A DNA stretch of 20,544 nt, taken from IMG/VR virus record IMGVR_UViG_3300022707_002948, positions 1-20,544 of that record; one strand, given 5' to 3'. Under the pieces are notes generated by a model. It did not search any database. It had not been told where the DNA came from and saw only the letters and a program-made list of their open reading frames with translations. Below, one piece after another: positions 17,851-20,544 of this stretch. Each line of letters begins with the position of its first letter. Position 1 is the stretch's first letter. Source of the stretch: a virus. Both the position numbers and the translations under genes were made by a program.

Positions 17851-18093
17851 ATGCACTCACTCTCATTTGACAAATTGGTATATTCAGACGCAGAGTTAAC
17901 CACACCAGTTGAAGGCCCCTTTGATGTGGGATCAACAACAGTATTGCCTAGCGGCGTTTACTTCTCAGAGACCGAATATGTTGGCGAAGGTCGGAATGCC
18001 AACGATGATTTACTCTGGACCGTGACATTCAATTATCCCGGCGACACTGATGGCAGTGAAGTCTCATTAGCGACCGGTGCAATTTACTCTTAG
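17851..18093 (+). CDS. Small beta-rich protein before portal, 80 aa
   Basis: An 80-aa protein (MHSLSFDKLVYSDAELTTPV...) with an AAGGA site. It is mostly strands with Gly, Thr and Asp and no charge clusters, resembling small head-decoration or structural proteins. That is a guess from composition and location between terminase and portal. Confidence 0.55.
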   Translation: MHSLSFDKLVYSDAELTTPVEGPFDVGSTTVLPSGVYFSETEYVGEGRNANDDLLWTVTFNYPGDTDGSEVSLATGAIYS

Positions 18094-18100
18094 GTGATCC

Positions 18101-19867
18101 ATGGCTGACGATAACAAAGATACTAAAGCTGACATAACCCAGCTCATTTCTTGGATTGGCAAAATAAACATTGCTGAAGATATTGACGAAGAAACTCTAG
18201 GCTTATTAGCTCGTCGTGTTATCGAGACATACAATCGTGATCTAGACTCAATGAGTGAATGGTCTGACGATATAGAGGAAGGTAAGCGCGTTGCTGCCCA
18301 GGAGCGCGGCACCAAATCAACCCCATGGGAAGGTGCAGCCAATTTCAAATCAACGATCATTGAATCCGCATCAATAGCCTTTGGAGACCGAGCAGTGACC
18401 GAATTGCTTCGCGGCAAAAACATCGTCAAGGGTGAAGTTATAGGCAGGGATGAGCAGGGCCAGAAGAAGATAGCGAGCGATAACGTTGTTGAATTCATGA
18501 ACTGGCAGATCAATCATCAAATGAAAGACTGGCATGACACTCAAGAGACTGTCTTTTACGCGGCTCCAAGCTTTGGTTGTATTTTCAAAAAGATATTCTT
18601 CGATCCTATCGAGGGCATTAATAAATCAGAGATTGTTCACTATCCAAACTTTGCTATAAATCAAGCGGCGATGAATATGGATGCCACTTTCTCAGAACCG
18701 ATGGATATTAGCAAAAATGAAGTCTTCGAAAAGCAATCATCAGGCCTCTGGCTGGACGTTAAGTTATACACAGAGGAAGCAGAAGAGGATGAAGGCTCGA
18801 ACTCAGAGCAAGGGGTTATTAATGCTGCTGACAACGATGAAAAGTTTATCGAGCAAGCATGCTTCTTCGATCTCGACAAAGACGGATACGCAGAGCCCTA
18901 CACCGTAACAGTCCATGAGAGTACATCTCAAGTAGTGCGTATAGTGGCTCGCTACGACCGCAGTAACATTTTTGTAAGTCAGGGCAAAAGAATTATAAGC
19001 CTCAAAGAATTAAAGGCTCAAGCGGTAGTAGATGGCCGTCTGCCAGATCTATCTGGGGCTGAATTGGTAAGAATAACCCCAGATCAAAGTATTGTTAAAT
19101 ATGATTTCGTTAAACCTATCGACGGCACATTCCTTGGACGCGGCTATTACCACATGCTGGGTAGTCTTTCGAAGGGGATAAATACAACGACTAACCAGCT
19201 ACTGAACAGCGGTACTCTCAGCAATCTACAAGGTGGATTCTTAGCAAAAGGTTTCCGCAAAAAGATGGGCAGTTTAAAAATGAAGCCTGGATCTTGGCAG
19301 GAGACTAATATATCTGCGCTTGATCTTCGTAATGGCATGCTACCTCATCAGTTTAAAGAGCCCTCTGGAGTCCTGTTTGCACTTAATGAAAAGCTCAATC
19401 AAGAAGCTAAAGATTTTAGCGTCAACGTGGATCTCCAAGGGCTCTTAGCTCCTAATGCTCCAGCTACCACTACACTAGCTTTAATTCAAGAAGCTATGAT
19501 GCCTACAAGCGCCATTATGCAGAGAATGATTAGGGCCGAAAGCAAAGAGTTCAGGCTGTTGTTTATTTTGAATAGTAAGTTTGCTGATCCGCTGACTTAT
19601 CAAAAGGTTCTCGATGATCCTGATGCGAACTTTGAGACAGACTTTGACCTAGATAATATGAATATCTCCCCAACTGCTAGTGCTGACATGTCGTCCAAAA
19701 TGCAGAGACTACAGCGTGCGGAGATCTTGATACTAGAGGCGCCACAGATTGCCTTAGAAGGCGGCGATACTCGACCAATAAGAGAAAACTGGTTTGAGGC
19801 CATAGGGGCGGAAGATTTAATCAATAAAGTATGGCCTGATCCTGCCCAACTCACAGAAGAACAGTAG
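18101..19867 (+). CDS. Portal protein
   Basis: A 588-aa portal, the dodecameric ring through which DNA enters the head. Features: acidic N-terminus; the WEGAANFKSTIIESASIAFG block with AVTELLRG (residues ~80-110), typical of podovirus/siphovirus portals of this lineage; a DFVKPIDGTFLGRGYYHMLG wing/stem segment; TTTNQLLNSGTLSN; and LAPNAPATTTLALIQEAMMP with MQRMIRAESKEFRLLF, the usual crown-side helices. It ends EEQ-TAG. The frame beyond the TAG is open and looks like the coiled C-terminal tail seen in related portals. Starts ATG 18101 with GGTGATCC upstream. Confidence 0.9.
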   Translation: MADDNKDTKADITQLISWIGKINIAEDIDEETLGLLARRVIETYNRDLDSMSEWSDDIEEGKRVAAQERGTKSTPWEGAANFKSTIIESASIAFGDRAVTELLRGKNIVKGEVIGRDEQGQKKIASDNVVEFMNWQINHQMKDWHDTQETVFYAAPSFGCIFKKIFFDPIEGINKSEIVHYPNFAINQAAMNMDATFSEPMDISKNEVFEKQSSGLWLDVKLYTEEAEEDEGSNSEQGVINAADNDEKFIEQACFFDLDKDGYAEPYTVTVHESTSQVVRIVARYDRSNIFVSQGKRIISLKELKAQAVVDGRLPDLSGAELVRITPDQSIVKYDFVKPIDGTFLGRGYYHMLGSLSKGINTTTNQLLNSGTLSNLQGGFLAKGFRKKMGSLKMKPGSWQETNISALDLRNGMLPHQFKEPSGVLFALNEKLNQEAKDFSVNVDLQGLLAPNAPATTTLALIQEAMMPTSAIMQRMIRAESKEFRLLFILNSKFADPLTYQKVLDDPDANFETDFDLDNMNISPTASADMSSKMQRLQRAEILILEAPQIALEGGDTRPIRENWFEAIGAEDLINKVWPDPAQLTEEQ

Positions 19868-20221
19868 GCGCGGAAAGGTGCTAATGAGCAAGCGCAGCGC
19901 AAAGACGATCAGTTGCAAGCAATACAGATCGACCAAAGCGAACGAGCCTTAGTTGCCATTGAAGCAGACACAGAAAGCAAGACGCTTGAGCGTAAAGCCA
20001 AAGCATTATCAACTGTCGCTAAGACCGAGAGCGAAGTTATTCTGAATCTTGAAAAAGCTGAGACAGAGCAAACAAAGAACCAGATCAGTAAGTACACCGC
20101 AGACACTGACGGCATAAGAACGGCTATCGAGTTTGCAAAAGAAGAGCTAGACCTAGACGAGAGAGAGCAAGAAAATGCTAGAAAACTACTTAAAGAAGGC
20201 CCAGGAGCAACACAATCTTAA
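19868..20221 (+). CDS. Portal C-terminal tail ORF after amber codon, in frame
   Basis: 117 codons in the portal's own frame follow its TAG (19865-19867): ARKGANEQAQRKDDQLQAIQ, then alternating charged helices to LLKEGPGATQS. No ATG or GTG occurs before codon 16; the only in-frame start is TTG 19913, without a ribosome site. The composition (Gln/Glu/Lys-rich coiled coil) is that of the C-terminal extension of many portals. So this may be a readthrough extension, a nonsense-split portal or an independent gene started at TTG. It overlaps the next gene by 47 bases. Confidence 0.6.
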   Translation, partial: ARKGANEQAQRKDDQLQAIQIDQSERALVAIEADTESKTLERKAKALSTVAKTESEVILNLEKAETEQTKNQISKYTADTDGIRTAIEFAKEELDLDEREQENARKLLKEGPGATQS

Positions 20222-20444
20222 TCCCATACACCAAGAAGAATACTTGGCATGGAAGGAAAGCAAGGTAACAAGGCGATTCTTCGCTGAGTTTAAGGAAGCT
20301 ATTATTATTCAAATCGAAGACATTGGCGCGGCTGCTACTTTTGACGATTTGGCACGTAACGCAGTGCAATTCAAAACAACTCACGACACCTACGAAACAT
20401 TAAAAGATTGGACTCCCAGTGAGATACATGGTGATGACTCATGA
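20175..20444 (+). CDS. Small conserved protein after portal, 89 aa
   Basis: An 89-aa protein (MLENYLKKAQEQHNLNPIHQ, then EEYLAWKESKVTRRFFAEFK ... FDDLARNAVQFKTTHDTYET). The pattern 'yl.W..s.vt..fl.el.e' followed by a helix is common in small proteins directly after portals in podoviruses. The function is unknown. Coupled to the next gene by ATGA. Confidence 0.6.
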   Translation: MLENYLKKAQEQHNLNPIHQEEYLAWKESKVTRRFFAEFKEAIIIQIEDIGAAATFDDLARNAVQFKTTHDTYETLKDWTPSEIHGDDS

Positions 20445-20544
20445 TCTCGGGTGATGGTATAGATCTTTTTTCCGCTGACCACGTCAATGTGACTAGTGAT
20501 TTTAGTACCGAACTACCCGATATCAATTTGTCTGTTAACGCCTT
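20441..20544 (+). CDS. Start of next head gene (cut by window edge)
   Basis: ATG 20441 overlaps the previous stop; 34 codons are visible (MISGDGIDLFSADHVNVTSD ...) with no stop. After portal and its small partner, the usual next gene is a scaffold or head-assembly protein, but the visible part is too short to tell. Confidence 0.6.
   Translation, partial: MISGDGIDLFSADHVNVTSDFSTELPDINLSVNA

Noticed and set aside
19884-19952. 22-codon ORF with a good ribosome site (GGAAAGGTG) after the portal
   Set aside because: Out of frame with the coiled-coil tail, very short and without features; probably a chance match.
1-20544. CRISPR array or insertion sequence
   Set aside because: No regularly spaced repeats and no transposase frame were seen on either strand.

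Overview
The window is a segment of a tailed double-stranded DNA phage (Caudoviricetes) or prophage. The recognisable genes are a terminase large subunit, a probable small subunit, a portal protein, a RecT-type annealase and a NinG-type recombination protein. Dense strings of small genes with ATGA, GTGA or TAATG junctions and AGGAG-like ribosome sites are typical of phage. NinG, RecT, a DUF1289-type protein and the standalone 'IEHR..KKPLT' replication-type domain all point to a Gram-negative, proteobacterial host. The DNA is visibly AT-rich. I see no integrase, lysin or tail gene, and the right edge cuts a gene just after the portal, so this is part of a larger genome.

Layout: (1) 1-3142, a leftward early operon: two unknown genes, a Zn-ribbon protein, RecT, a LuxR-type HTH protein, NinG and small ORFs. 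It runs from a near-consensus promoter at 3175-3202. The first 144 bases are an exact inverted copy of 1206-1349 and cut a gene, which may be an assembly or amplification fold-back. (2) 3203-3307, a divergent control region with repeated AT-rich sites, facing a small HTH regulator. (3) 3308-6325, a rightward operon of about 14 small genes, including membrane peptides, a DUF1289-like protein, a replication-type domain and a coiled coil. (4) 6336-8484, mostly noncoding and packed nearly end to end with structured, tRNA-like RNA elements, interrupted by two small ORFs. (5) 8552-12643, small accessory genes, including three members of a repeated HTH family and a second promoter/operator region near 10154-10205. 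(6) 12645-15153, genes leading into packaging: membrane proteins, a small basic protein, the probable terminase small subunit and a tRNA-His-like gene. (7) 15208-20544, the packaging/head module: terminase large subunit, portal, portal tail ORF and the start of a further head gene.

Most notable points. The RNA region holds several paralogous elements whose acceptor-like stems are extended to as much as 25 bp, several of which carry a T-arm; two of them show compensatory base changes. A small Tat-signal protein sits between 20-bp direct repeats that duplicate the terminase start. The portal ORF is followed in frame, after a single amber codon, by a 117-codon open extension. Two genes appear to start at non-AUG ATT/ATC codons.
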